Shown: positions 16,766 to 25,484 of the stretch, one piece after another | How positions within the stretch are numbered: the stretch's first letter is position 1 | Layout: each line of letters opens with the position of its first letter | NCBI GenBank assembly: GCA_024760525.1 | Contig: CP060499.1 | Span: forward strand, 744,001-808,000 | Direction: 5' to 3' | DNA: 64,000 bases | DNA from: Nitrospira sp. | GTDB lineage: Bacteria > Nitrospirota > Nitrospiria > Nitrospirales > Nitrospiraceae | Position numbers and translations under genes: made by a program | Notes under the pieces: model-generated | The model's database searches: none | Told to the model about the DNA's origin: nothing | The model's input: the letters and a program-made list of their open reading frames with translations, nothing else

Positions 16766-18098
16766 GCGATACACGCGTCCCCAGATGAAAGCCATCTGGG
16801 AGCTGAAGCATAAGTACGAGATCTGGCTGGAAGTCGAGTTGCAGGCCTGCGCCGCATTCGAGCGGGCGGGACAGGCTCCACGCGGGACTGCAGCAAAGAT
16901 CCGCAAGAAAGCGAAGGTCAATGTCGAACGGATCGCCGAAATCGAAAAAGTCACGAAGCATGATGTGATCGCCTTTCTGGAATCCCTCATGGACACCGTG
17001 GGACCGGAGCATCGGTTTCTCCATATGGGGCTTACCTCGTCGGACATTGTGGACACCTCGCTCGCCGTACAAATGACCGAGGCGCTCGATCTGATTCTAG
17101 AGGGTGTCGATGAGTTGCGGTCCGTGCTGAAACGACAGGCCCTGCGTTATAAGAGCCAGGTTATGGTGGGACGGTCGCACGGTATCCACGGCGAGCCGAT
17201 CTCCTTCGGGCTTAAACTCGCTCTCTGGTATGAAGAAGTCCGTCGCCATCAGGAACGTCTGCGACAGGTACGGAATGAGATCGCAGTCGGCAAACTGTCC
17301 GGCGCGATGGGGACCTTCGCGCATCAGGGTCCCGATATCGAAGACTATGTCTGCGCAAAACTCGGCTTAAAAGCGGATCCGGTCTCCAACCAGGTAGTCC
17401 AACGGGACCGTCATGCGTCCTATTCGACGGCGCTCGCGTTGCTTGCGGCAAGCATTGAAAAATTTGCCGTCGAGATTCGCCACCTTCAGCGTACTGAAGT
17501 ACTCGAAGCCGAAGAGTATTTTTCAGAAGGTCAAAAGGGATCGTCGGCGATGCCGCATAAACGGAACCCGATCGTCTCGGAAAATCTGTGCGGCTTGGCG
17601 CGGCTGGTGCGGGCCAACAGTGTGGCGGCGATGGAAAATGTGGCCCTCTGGCACGAACGTGATATCAGTCATTCGTCGGTTGAGCGGGTCATCATGCCGG
17701 ACAGCACGATTTTGATCGACTACATGCTTGCCAAGATCACCGATCTGATCAAAGATTTGATTGTCTATCCGGACCGAATGCGCCGAAACCTGGAACTGAC
17801 CGGAGGACTCATTTATTCGCAGCGGCTATTGTTGGCCTTGGTCGACAAAGGCGCGCAGCGAAAGGAGTCGTACGAAGCCGTTCAGCGCAATGCCATGGCC
17901 TCCTGGAGGGGAGGAGGTGGGTTGCAGGAACTGGCAGCGAAAGATCCGTTTATCTTGCAGCACCTGAAAAAACAAGAAATCGCAGCTTGTTTCAACCCGA
18001 AGTATTATCTGCGTCATCTCGATCAAATCTATCGGCGGGTATTCGGGCGAGGCAAGTCCCGTTCATTCGGCACAGGGAAGAAGGGAACGAGATCATGA
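16758..18098 (+). CDS. purB: Adenylosuccinate lyase
   Basis: 446 aa starting at GTG. It releases fumarate from SAICAR and from adenylosuccinate, so it acts twice in purine synthesis. The fumarase-superfamily signature GSSAMPHKRNPI (mobile catalytic loop) and HMGLTSSDIVDT and GRSHGIHGEP are intact. AAGG lies immediately before the start, inside nusB. The C-terminus is basic (GRGKSRSFGTGKKGTRS). The next start, chlorite dismutase, overlaps its end by four bases (ATGA), so the two are translationally coupled. Confidence 0.97.
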   Translation: MIERYTRPQMKAIWELKHKYEIWLEVELQACAAFERAGQAPRGTAAKIRKKAKVNVERIAEIEKVTKHDVIAFLESLMDTVGPEHRFLHMGLTSSDIVDTSLAVQMTEALDLILEGVDELRSVLKRQALRYKSQVMVGRSHGIHGEPISFGLKLALWYEEVRRHQERLRQVRNEIAVGKLSGAMGTFAHQGPDIEDYVCAKLGLKADPVSNQVVQRDRHASYSTALALLAASIEKFAVEIRHLQRTEVLEAEEYFSEGQKGSSAMPHKRNPIVSENLCGLARLVRANSVAAMENVALWHERDISHSSVERVIMPDSTILIDYMLAKITDLIKDLIVYPDRMRRNLELTGGLIYSQRLLLALVDKGAQRKESYEAVQRNAMASWRGGGGLQELAAKDPFILQHLKKQEIAACFNPKYYLRHLDQIYRRVFGRGKSRSFGTGKKGTRS

Positions 18099-18889
18099 CT
18101 CAATCGCTCGTGACGGGACTGATGCTCATTTGGTTGACGGTGGGACCCTTGGTATCCGGCGTTCAGGCTGCGGCTGACCGCGAGAAGCTCCTCAGCGAGC
18201 CCGGAGTCTATGGCACGTTTGCAGTATTTGCTCTCGACGAGGAGTGGGCCAAGCAAGACCCCTCGACCCGCATCGCTCATCTGGCGACATTCAAAGGCGT
18301 CGTCGAACAGTATCGGGAGAAAGTGGCGATCGATCTCTACCTGCTTCGTGGGCTGTCCGATCAGGCCGATCTGTTGTTCCGGATCCACGCGACGGAATTG
18401 CGTGATACGCAGGAGTTTCTCCTCGACCTGCGGAGCAGCCAGTTCGGGAAACATCTCAAGACGGCCGGGATCATGCACGGGCTCACCAAAAAACCGAATT
18501 ATGTTCCAGGACTCCCGGATCAGATGAAGGCTGAACTGAAAACCCTCAGCGAGCCGGGTTCGAAGCCCTATGCCATCATCATCCCGATCAGAAAATCGCC
18601 CGAATGGTGGGGACTGGATCAGGAGAAACGGGCGGCGATGATGCAAGAACATACGGCGGCGACGCTGCCCTATCTGAAGACAGTCAAGCGGAAGCTCTAT
18701 CACTCCAGCGGTCTGGACGATCTGGACTTCATTACCTATTTTGAAACATCCAAGCTGGAGGACTTTCATAGCCTGGTGTTGTCGCTCGAGAAGGTGAAGG
18801 AATTCCACTATACGCGCCGATTCGGAAACCCGACCTTGCTCGGGACGGTGAAATCGTTGGACGAGATCATTGAACTGTTGGCGCAGTGA
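18095..18889 (+). CDS. cld: Chlorite dismutase, exported
   Basis: 264 aa including a signal peptide (TGLMLIWLTVGPLVSGVQAAA), so a periplasmic heme b enzyme that converts chlorite to chloride and O2. Numbered from ATG 18095, His186 in MMQEHTAATLPYL is the predicted proximal heme ligand and Arg199 in TVKRKLYHSSGLDD is the distal arginine. The 13-residue spacing equals that of His160 and Arg173 in the Nitrospira defluvii enzyme, supporting the long, functional lineage over the HemQ type. The start overlaps the purB stop (ATGA), an odd setting within purine genes. Chlorite or reactive-oxygen detoxification is known for the family; the natural substrate here is unproven. Confidence 0.93.
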   Translation: MTQSLVTGLMLIWLTVGPLVSGVQAAADREKLLSEPGVYGTFAVFALDEEWAKQDPSTRIAHLATFKGVVEQYREKVAIDLYLLRGLSDQADLLFRIHATELRDTQEFLLDLRSSQFGKHLKTAGIMHGLTKKPNYVPGLPDQMKAELKTLSEPGSKPYAIIIPIRKSPEWWGLDQEKRAAMMQEHTAATLPYLKTVKRKLYHSSGLDDLDFITYFETSKLEDFHSLVLSLEKVKEFHYTRRFGNPTLLGTVKSLDEIIELLAQ

Positions 18890-18910
18890 GCTGAATCATC
18901 GAGGTCCATC

Positions 18911-19615
18911 ATGGCGACGGGGACGCTTCTTTACGAAGGGAAAGCGAAGAAGATCTTTTTAACGGGCAACCCGGATCAGGTCGTGCAGTATTTCAAGGAC
19001 GATGCGACGGCCTTCAATGCACAGAAGCGCGGCACCATCGTTGAAAAAGGCGTCATCAATAACAAGGTGTCGGAGCGGCTTTTCCGGCTCCTGGAGCAGC
19101 ACGGTGTCCGTACGCACTTTGTGGAGCGACTGAACGATCGGGAGATGCTCACGAAGAAGGTGAGGATCGTGCCTGTGGAAGTCGTGGTGCGCAACGTGGT
19201 GGCGGGCAGTTTGGCCAAACGGCTCGGATTGAAAGAAGGAAATCGGATTGATCCGGCGGTCGTCGAGTTCTATTACAAGAACGATGCGCTTGGCGATCCG
19301 CTGGTCAATGACGATCACCTTCGGCTGATGAACGTGGCGACACCAGGAGTCTTGCGTGAGCTGCGCGAGTTGGGCCACGCGGTGAACAAAATCCTCAAAC
19401 CGTTCTTTGCTGAACGGCAGATGCGATTGGTCGATCTCAAACTAGAGTTCGGCGTCTTCCATAACAAACTGATCCTGGCGGACGAAATTTCTCCGGACAC
19501 GTGCCGTTTCTGGGATATGACGACCGGTGATTCGATGGATAAGGATCGGTTTCGAAAAGATATGGGGAAGATCGAAGAGGCGTATCAGGAGGTGTTGAAA
19601 CGGGTCTGCGGGTAG
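18911..19615 (+). CDS. purC: Phosphoribosylaminoimidazole-succinocarboxamide synthase (SAICAR synthetase)
   Basis: 234 aa. It couples CAIR and aspartate with ATP to give SAICAR. Motifs: LLYEGKAKKIF (nucleotide loop), DDATAFNAQKRG, VEVVVRNVVAGSLAKRLG, LVDLKLEFG and LADEISPDTCRFWD. Length and order are normal. It follows chlorite dismutase by 21 bases, and GGTCC is the only weak upstream signal. Its product is the substrate of the purB enzyme two genes upstream. Confidence 0.97.
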   Translation: MATGTLLYEGKAKKIFLTGNPDQVVQYFKDDATAFNAQKRGTIVEKGVINNKVSERLFRLLEQHGVRTHFVERLNDREMLTKKVRIVPVEVVVRNVVAGSLAKRLGLKEGNRIDPAVVEFYYKNDALGDPLVNDDHLRLMNVATPGVLRELRELGHAVNKILKPFFAERQMRLVDLKLEFGVFHNKLILADEISPDTCRFWDMTTGDSMDKDRFRKDMGKIEEAYQEVLKRVCG

Positions 19616-19663
19616 TGGAGACTCTGAGCCTTGTCCGCTCAAGCACTTCAACTCGACGCACTC

Positions 19664-19721
19664 AGTTTCGCCGTCGCTCGTCACGCGAAACTTGTTCCGT
19701 CCTAAGCAAAGCTTACGGAAC
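19664..19721. other. Pair of hairpins in the purC downstream region
   Basis: AGTTTCGC (19664-19671) pairs with GCGAAACT (19685-19692). GTTCCGT..AAGC (19694-19707) pairs with GCTTACGGAAC (19711-19721) around an AAA loop, with a three-base bulge. They fall in a 234-base gap. They may end or protect the purC transcript; no T-run follows. Confidence 0.45.
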
Positions 19722-19849
19722 ATCGAACATCGCGAGCCGTCCTTAACGCGGACCGCTCGGGCTCAATGAGTGCGGTGACTCGAGTTTGCGTGGTATCGCG
19801 GAGCAAGACCCAGAGCCTCCTCCTGATTCTTGGGGGGAAGGATAGAGAG

Positions 19850-20065
19850 ATGCTGCGGGCATATTTGAATTATGGCCTGATCGCATCGGTGGTGGTCTGG
19901 GCGGCCATCGTGGGCATGATGGCCTATCGGTTGAACGAATCGCCCTGGCGTTGGGCCTTTGTCGGCTTGGTGTTTGCCGGCGGGCTGACCGTCGCGGCCA
20001 TCTTGTGGATCAAGAGATATGTCGACCGACAGACCAAATCGGCCGATCAGAGGAGTCAAGAGTGA
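19850..20065 (+). CDS. Small two-helix membrane protein, unknown function
   Basis: 71 aa from ATG 19850, which follows GGATAGAGAG; an upstream in-frame ATG at 19766 would add 28 residues without membrane character. Two hydrophobic helices (YGLIASVVVWAAIVGMMAY and WAFVGLVFAGGLTVAAILW) are separated by a short polar loop, and a basic tail follows. The stop overlaps the purS GTG, so translation is coupled. No family recognised. Position within the purine genes need not mean a purine role. Confidence 0.6.
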   Translation: MLRAYLNYGLIASVVVWAAIVGMMAYRLNESPWRWAFVGLVFAGGLTVAAILWIKRYVDRQTKSADQRSQE

Positions 20066-20301
20066 AAGTCAAAATTCATGTGACGCTGAAGCAAGGGATA
20101 CTCGATCCGCAGGGCAAGGCGATTGAGCATGCGTTGGACTCGCTGGGCTTCAAGAATGCCGCGAATGTTCGGGTAGGAAAGTACATGGAGCTGGAACTCC
20201 AGGAAACGGATACAGCAAAGGCCGAAGTTGAGGTCAAGTCCATGTGCGAGAAGCTTCTGGCCAATACCATCATTGAAGAATACCGGTATGAGCTGGGATG
20301 A
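20062..20301 (+). CDS. purS: Phosphoribosylformylglycinamidine synthase subunit PurS
   Basis: 79 aa from GTG 20062, preceded by AGAGGAG. PurS is the small subunit that docks PurQ on PurL in the three-part FGAM synthetase. The family pattern is present: VKIHVTLKQGILDPQGKAIE, NVRVGKYMELEL and MCEKLLANTIIEEYRYEL. Reading upstream of the GTG in this frame gives Arg/Cys-rich sequence from the preceding gene in another frame, so a longer protein is not credible. Confidence 0.93.
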   Translation: MKVKIHVTLKQGILDPQGKAIEHALDSLGFKNAANVRVGKYMELELQETDTAKAEVEVKSMCEKLLANTIIEEYRYELG

Positions 20302-20304
20302 TGT

Positions 20305-20376
20305 GGCGAGGCGACAGAACTTGGTTTCGTGCTCGCGCAACGCGCACGCAGTAAAACCAAATTCTGTCACCTCGCC
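20305..20376. repeat. Long imperfect hairpin between purS and purQ
   Basis: The arm at 20305-20327 (GGCGAGGCGACAGAACTTGG, then TTT) pairs with 20354-20376 over 23 positions with only two C.A mismatches. The enclosed 26 bases contain a smaller CGTGC/GCACG-type stem. It fills almost the whole purS-purQ gap. It resembles a palindromic intergenic element or an RNA processing site. I found no second full copy in this window. Confidence 0.7.
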
Positions 20377-20397
20377 TCGGAGAATGACGGGGGACAG

Positions 20398-21111
20398 ATG
20401 AACATAGGAGTGGTGGTCTTCCCAGGCAGTAATTGCGATCACGATTGTCGGTACGTGGTTCGGGATGTGCTAGGGCAAGATGTGACGATGGTGTGGCATA
20501 AGGAGACGTCACTCGCGGGGTTGAACGCGGTCATCCTGCCGGGCGGGTTTTCCTACGGCGATTACCTCCGGACGGGGGCGATTGCGCGGTTCTCTCCCGT
20601 CATGCAAGCGGTGAAGCAATTTTCCGTCGACGGTGGACTGGTGCTCGGGATTTGCAATGGATTCCAGATTCTCCTCGAGGCGGGGCTGTTGCCCGGCGCC
20701 ATGTTGCGCAATAAGTCGTTGCACTTCATCTGCCGCGAGACCCACGTGAAAGTGGAGACTGCCGCGACACCGTTTACGAATGAGTGCAAATCAGGGCAGG
20801 TACTCAAAATCCCGATCGCGCATGCGGATGGGAATTATTATACCGATCCCGTGACACTGGCGAGCCTTCGGGCGAACGCCCAAGTGGTCTTCCGTTATTG
20901 CACGGCAGATGGAGAGGTCACAGCAGATGCTTGCCCAAACGGTTCGCTCGACAATATTGCAGGTATTCGCAATGCCGAAGGGAATGTGCTGGGCATGATG
21001 CCGCATCCGGAGCGCTGCGCAGAGGCGGTGCTTGGGAATGATGATGGGCGGACGATCTTCCAGTCGATCATCGCGTCGTTGGGGCACGAAAAGCTAGCGC
21101 ACGTGCGGTAA
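20398..21111 (+). CDS. purQ: Phosphoribosylformylglycinamidine synthase subunit PurQ
   Basis: 237 aa from ATG 20398 (GGGGGA just upstream). A class I glutamine amidotransferase that supplies ammonia to PurL. The nucleophile Cys is in LVLGICNGFQILLEAG, the oxyanion region in LPGGFSYGDYLRTG, and the catalytic His-x-Glu in MMPHPERCAEAV. VVFPGSNCDHDC at the start is typical of PurQ. With PurS and PurL it forms the three-subunit enzyme of non-proteobacterial type; E. coli has one large protein instead. Confidence 0.97.
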   Translation: MNIGVVVFPGSNCDHDCRYVVRDVLGQDVTMVWHKETSLAGLNAVILPGGFSYGDYLRTGAIARFSPVMQAVKQFSVDGGLVLGICNGFQILLEAGLLPGAMLRNKSLHFICRETHVKVETAATPFTNECKSGQVLKIPIAHADGNYYTDPVTLASLRANAQVVFRYCTADGEVTADACPNGSLDNIAGIRNAEGNVLGMMPHPERCAEAVLGNDDGRTIFQSIIASLGHEKLAHVR

Positions 21112-21260
21112 GCGCTCAACGTGTGGGAACAGTCAAACGAGATCGACACTTGATCGAGAGCGTCGACGAAGGATTGAAGATGAGAAGTGGTCGCGGTAAA
21201 GTGTGGAGGCAATCAGTCGGTATCAGCCATAATCTTCTTTCATACATGAGGAGGGTTGCG

Positions 21261-21596
21261 ATGAGAGGTGTAGGTGCAGTATTGGCGGCAATTGGTTTGT
21301 TGGCCTTCGGTTCGGGTGTCAATGCATTTGCTGCGTCGGATGACGGCAGCAAGGTGACGATAACGAGTCCGGCACAGGGAGCCAAGGTAGCGAGTGACGT
21401 CGAGGTGGTCTACGAACTCACGAAGGGTAACCAGGCGACGCACGTGCATTGCTTTGTGGATGGGGAATACCAGAAGGGATGGAAAGGGACGGTCAAGGGA
21501 ATGTCCCCGGGCAACCATGAGATCAAGGTCGTGGCGGCAGATAAAGATCATCAAACGCTGGCCGCTGAATCAGCCGTGAAGGTGGAAGTACAGTAG
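21261..21596 (+). CDS. Exported small Ig-like protein, unknown function
   Basis: 111 aa from ATG 21261, chosen because GAGGAGG lies at the right distance; upstream in-frame ATGs lack one. A signal peptide (GAVLAAIGLLAFGSGVNAFA) precedes a compact beta-rich domain: VTITSPAQGAKVASDVEVVY, a THVHCFVDGEY strand and SPGNHEIKVVAADKDH. This pattern resembles Ig-like or DUF4399-type periplasmic domains. The VHCFVDG segment offers His and Cys, but no complete metal site is evident. It separates purQ from purL and is followed by a strong hairpin. Confidence 0.65.
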   Translation: MRGVGAVLAAIGLLAFGSGVNAFAASDDGSKVTITSPAQGAKVASDVEVVYELTKGNQATHVHCFVDGEYQKGWKGTVKGMSPGNHEIKVVAADKDHQTLAAESAVKVEVQ

Positions 21597-21626
21597 AACC
21601 ATCGGGTTTTGCCTTTCAATCATCTG

Positions 21627-21660
21627 ACCGGCGAGGCACTCGGTCGAGTGCCTCGCCGGT
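21627..21660. terminator. 16-bp perfect stem-loop
   Basis: ACCGGCGAGGCACTCG is followed after GT by its exact complement. It lies 31 bases after the small exported protein gene. No T-run follows, so termination may need Rho or the stem may protect the 3' end. Confidence 0.6.
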
Positions 21661-21762
21661 TACGCTTGCAGCGCTTGCGGCTGCGGCATGCATGTCCGGG
21701 AGCTGAACAGTCGGGAGATTGGAATATCCCATGGAAGTCTTTATCGCTGTGACCCTTAGGGC

Positions 21763-24015
21763 ATGATGCAGGCCGGCACGTCGCATATCACCAAGGATCT
21801 CATCGCGCAGCACAATCTGACGGGCGAGGAATACCAAAAAATCCTCGGCATTCTCGGGCGCGAACCCAATTTGACGGAATTGGGCATGTTCTCGGTCATG
21901 TGGTCCGAGCACTGTTCATACAAGAGTTCGCGTGTGCACTTGAAGAAGCTGCCGACGACCGGGCCCCGTGTCGTGCAAGGCCCCGGCGAAAATGCCGGGG
22001 CGATCGATATCGGCGAAGGTTTGTGCGTCGTCTTTAAAATGGAGTCGCACAACCATCCGTCGTTCATCGAACCCTATCAGGGAGCAGCCACGGGAGTCGG
22101 CGGGATTCTGCGCGATATCTTTACCATGGGGGCGCGGCCGATCGCGCTGCTCGATTCATTGCGGTTCGGGGAATTGCATTCGGAGAAGAATCGTCATCTC
22201 ATGAAGGGGGTCGTCTCCGGTATTGCGGGCTACGGCAATTGCATGGGAGTTCCAACCGTGGGAGGCGAGATTGTCTTCAACGACATCTATGCGCTCAATC
22301 CGTTGGTCAACGTGTTTTGTTTGGGTCTTGCTCATAAGGACAAGATATTCCGCGGCACGGCAGCGGGCGTCGGCAATCCCGTGATTTATTTCGGCTCCAA
22401 AACCGGGCGCGATGGGATCCACGGTGCAACAATGGCCTCGGATTCGTTCGACGATCAGTCGGACCAAAAACGTCCAACGGTGCAGGTCGGCGATCCGTTT
22501 ACCGAGAAATTGCTGCTGGAGGCGTGTTTGGAATTGATGGAGCGCGATGTGCTCGTCGGGATTCAAGATATGGGCGCCGCGGGTCTGACGAGTTCTTCCT
22601 GCGAAATGGCTTCACGCGCCGGCAACGGGATCGAGCTGGACCTCACCGTGGTGCCCAGGCGCGAATCCGGCATGACGCCGTATGAAATCATGCTGTCGGA
22701 GTCTCAAGAACGCATGTTGATGGTGGCGAAAGCCGGCAAGGAAGACGAGTGCGTCGCGATTTGCCGGAAGTGGGATCTGGACGTCGCGGTGGTTGGAAAA
22801 GTGACGGCCGATGGAATCTTGCGCGTGACGGATCAGGGAAAGGTTGTTGCGGAAATTCCGGCCAAGGCCTTGGCCGACGACGGCCCGCGTTATGACCGGC
22901 CCTATCAGCCGCCGGCTTACCAAGACATGTTGACGAACCTGAATTACGACGCCATCCCCGATGTGAAAGATGCGAATGCGGCGTTGCTGGCGCTGTTGGA
23001 ATCGCCGACGATCGCCAGTAAGCGGTGGGTGTACGAACAGTACGATCATATGGTGCGAACGAACACGACGGTGCGTCCAGGATCCGACGCGGCGGTGGTG
23101 CGGATCAAAGGTACGAACAAAGCGGTGGCGATGACGGTTGATTGCAACAGCCGCTATTGTCTGTTGCATCCCTATGAAGGCGCCCGTCTGGCTGTGGCTG
23201 AAGCGGCGCGCAATCTGGTCTGTTCGGGCGCCGAACCGATCGGGTTGACGGATTGTCTCAATTTCGGCAATCCGGAGCGGCCCGACATCATGTGGCAGTT
23301 TGTCATGGCGATCGAAGGGATGAAAGACGCCTGTGAGCATTTCCAGATTCCCATCGTGAGCGGGAACGTCAGCTTTTACAATGAAACCAATGGGCTATCG
23401 ATCTATCCAACACCTATGCTGGGTATGGTAGGGCTTATCGAAGATTCCGAAAGAACGCTGACCCAGTGGTTCAAGCAGGAAGGCGACGATATTCTCTTGC
23501 TGGGCGCCACTCGAGAGGATTTGGGAGGATCTGAATACATCAAGGTCGTTCATGCTCGCGAACAGGGATCGCCGCCGTACTTAAGCCTGGATACGGAAAA
23601 GACACTGCATGATTGCGTACTTTCACTAAGCCGTGACGGACTCTTGCAGTCCGCGCACGATTGTTCAGAAGGCGGCCTAGCCGTTACATTAGCGGAAAGT
23701 TGCATCTCTGCACCAGAACAGACCCTAGGCGCTGTGGTAAGATTGACGAGAGGCCGGCTCCGAAAAGATGCTGTTCTCTTCGGCGAGAGTCAATCGAGGG
23801 TGGTGATTTCCGCGCCGCCGGCTCATCAACAGGCGATTCTCGATCGGGCAAGACGCTTCGGTGTGCCGGTGGAAGTGATCGGGGCGGTCACTGGTGACCG
23901 GCTCATCGTCCATATGAACGATGAACGTTCAACGGAACAAGTGATTGATCAGCCGGTGGGGATTCTGCATGCTCGGTGGGCCCTTTCCTTGGAGCAAACA
24001 CTGATCCAAGACTAG
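21763..24015 (+). CDS. purL: Phosphoribosylformylglycinamidine synthase subunit PurL
   Basis: 750 aa, the short form that needs PurS and PurQ. It makes FGAM from FGAR, ATP and ammonia. Visible motifs: MFSVMWSEHCSYKSSR, VFKMESHNHPSFIEPYQGAA, GVVSGIAGYGNCMGVPTVGG and GIQDMGAAGLTSSSCEMA, with a second ATP-binding half containing LNFGNPERPDIMWQF and HDCSEGGLAVTLAESC. Two adjacent ATGs (21763 and 21766) are possible starts. The purF start follows after 20 bases. Confidence 0.98.
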   Translation: MMQAGTSHITKDLIAQHNLTGEEYQKILGILGREPNLTELGMFSVMWSEHCSYKSSRVHLKKLPTTGPRVVQGPGENAGAIDIGEGLCVVFKMESHNHPSFIEPYQGAATGVGGILRDIFTMGARPIALLDSLRFGELHSEKNRHLMKGVVSGIAGYGNCMGVPTVGGEIVFNDIYALNPLVNVFCLGLAHKDKIFRGTAAGVGNPVIYFGSKTGRDGIHGATMASDSFDDQSDQKRPTVQVGDPFTEKLLLEACLELMERDVLVGIQDMGAAGLTSSSCEMASRAGNGIELDLTVVPRRESGMTPYEIMLSESQERMLMVAKAGKEDECVAICRKWDLDVAVVGKVTADGILRVTDQGKVVAEIPAKALADDGPRYDRPYQPPAYQDMLTNLNYDAIPDVKDANAALLALLESPTIASKRWVYEQYDHMVRTNTTVRPGSDAAVVRIKGTNKAVAMTVDCNSRYCLLHPYEGARLAVAEAARNLVCSGAEPIGLTDCLNFGNPERPDIMWQFVMAIEGMKDACEHFQIPIVSGNVSFYNETNGLSIYPTPMLGMVGLIEDSERTLTQWFKQEGDDILLLGATREDLGGSEYIKVVHAREQGSPPYLSLDTEKTLHDCVLSLSRDGLLQSAHDCSEGGLAVTLAESCISAPEQTLGAVVRLTRGRLRKDAVLFGESQSRVVISAPPAHQQAILDRARRFGVPVEVIGAVTGDRLIVHMNDERSTEQVIDQPVGILHARWALSLEQTLIQD

Positions 24016-24035
24016 TCAAGAGACCGCTGAGGATC

Positions 24036-25466
24036 ATGAACAAAGAACTGCCAATCCTATCCCCCGACAAGTTTCACGACGAATGCGCCGTCTTCGGCAT
24101 CTTTGGCCACGAAGAGGCCGCCAATCTAACCTATTTGGGGTTGTATGCGCTGCAGCATCGCGGGCAAGAGGCGTCCGGGATTGTTGCGGGAGATGGGGAA
24201 CAGTTCTTCATGCAGAAAGGCATGGGTCTTGTCGCGGATATTTTTCACAAATCAGTGCTCGAGAAGCTACCCGGGCACATGGCCATCGGACACAATCGTT
24301 ACTCCACCACCGGTGGCCACGATTTGAAGAATGTGCAGCCGCTCACTGTAAATTTTGCGCTCGGCAATTTAGCCTTGGCTCACAACGGCAACCTGATCAA
24401 TGCCCAAATGCTCCGGCACGAACTGGAAGCCTACGGGGCGATCTTCCAATCCACATCGGACAGCGAAGTCATCATCCATCTCATCGCGCACTCACGCGCG
24501 GATTCCTTTCTCGCGCGGGTCGTCGATGCGCTGAGCCAGGTGCGTGGCGCATTCTCGGTTGTGTTGATGACCGACAACGGCCTGATCGCCGCGCGTGATC
24601 CCTACGGACTCAGGCCTCTGTGTATCGGGCGCCTCCGCAGCGGCTGGATTGTGGCCTCGGAGACCTGCGCGTTTGACTTGCTCGATGCCGAGTATGTTCG
24701 AGAGGTTGAACCGGGCGAGTTGATCGTGATCAGCGATCAAGGGCTCGACAGCCATCATCCGTTTCCCAAGAAGGATCCGGCCATGTGCGTATTCGAGTAT
24801 GTCTACTTTGCCAGGCCTGACAGCCGAATTTTCGGGGCCAACGCCGTCTACGCCACGCGCAAGGCGTTGGGGCGGCAGTTGGCTCAGGAGTCGTGGGTAC
24901 CGGCGGATGTCGTCATTCCTGTCCCGGACTCCGGCGTGCCGGCGGCGCTCGGCTATTCCGAAGGAGCAGGGGTTCGCTTTGAGACCGGGTTGATCCGCAA
25001 TCATTACGTCGGACGGACGTTCATCGAGCCGGAACAATCGATTCGCCACTTCGGTGTCAAGGTAAAGCTGAATGCAGTGCCCGAAGTCTTGGATGGGAAA
25101 CGAGTCGTCGTCGTCGACGATTCGTTGGTTCGGGGCACGACGAGCCGAAAGATCGTCAAGATGATCCGCCAAGCCGGAGCAAAAGAGGTCCACATGCGGA
25201 TCAGCTCACCGCCGATTCTCTCGCCTTGTTTCTACGGAATCGACACCCCGACCAAAAAGGAACTCATCGCGTCCGATCATTCGATCGAAGAAATCCGCAA
25301 GTACATCACCGCCGACAGTTTGGCGTATCTCAGCCTTGACGGGATGCTGAAATCCGCACCGAGGACGCCCGATCAGTACTGTACGGCCTGTTTCACAGAG
25401 CGCTATCCTATCCCGTTTACCCGCGCAGAAGAGCTTCAGCTGGGCCTGTTCGAATCAGCGCGCTGA
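24036..25466 (+). CDS. purF: Amidophosphoribosyltransferase
   Basis: 476 aa from ATG 24036 (TGAGGA upstream). It commits PRPP to purine synthesis. A 16-residue propeptide precedes Cys17 (FHDECAVFGI), the N-terminal nucleophile of the glutaminase domain. The PRPP loop is VVVVDDSLVRGTTSRK. PPILSPCFYGID and YCTACFTERYP supply Cys residues of the B. subtilis-type enzyme, which holds a 4Fe-4S cluster; the E. coli type lacks them. It closes the purine cluster. Confidence 0.97.
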   Translation: MNKELPILSPDKFHDECAVFGIFGHEEAANLTYLGLYALQHRGQEASGIVAGDGEQFFMQKGMGLVADIFHKSVLEKLPGHMAIGHNRYSTTGGHDLKNVQPLTVNFALGNLALAHNGNLINAQMLRHELEAYGAIFQSTSDSEVIIHLIAHSRADSFLARVVDALSQVRGAFSVVLMTDNGLIAARDPYGLRPLCIGRLRSGWIVASETCAFDLLDAEYVREVEPGELIVISDQGLDSHHPFPKKDPAMCVFEYVYFARPDSRIFGANAVYATRKALGRQLAQESWVPADVVIPVPDSGVPAALGYSEGAGVRFETGLIRNHYVGRTFIEPEQSIRHFGVKVKLNAVPEVLDGKRVVVVDDSLVRGTTSRKIVKMIRQAGAKEVHMRISSPPILSPCFYGIDTPTKKELIASDHSIEEIRKYITADSLAYLSLDGMLKSAPRTPDQYCTACFTERYPIPFTRAEELQLGLFESAR

Positions 25467-25484
25467 GCATTCTGTACGGATGAT

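Noticed and set aside
22612..23340. 242-codon minus-strand frame opposite purL
   Set aside because: Low-complexity His/Arg-rich shadow of a conserved enzyme.
18911..25466. Purine riboswitch or PurR box in the pur cluster
   Set aside because: I found no conserved purine-aptamer core in the gaps; only hairpins of other shape.
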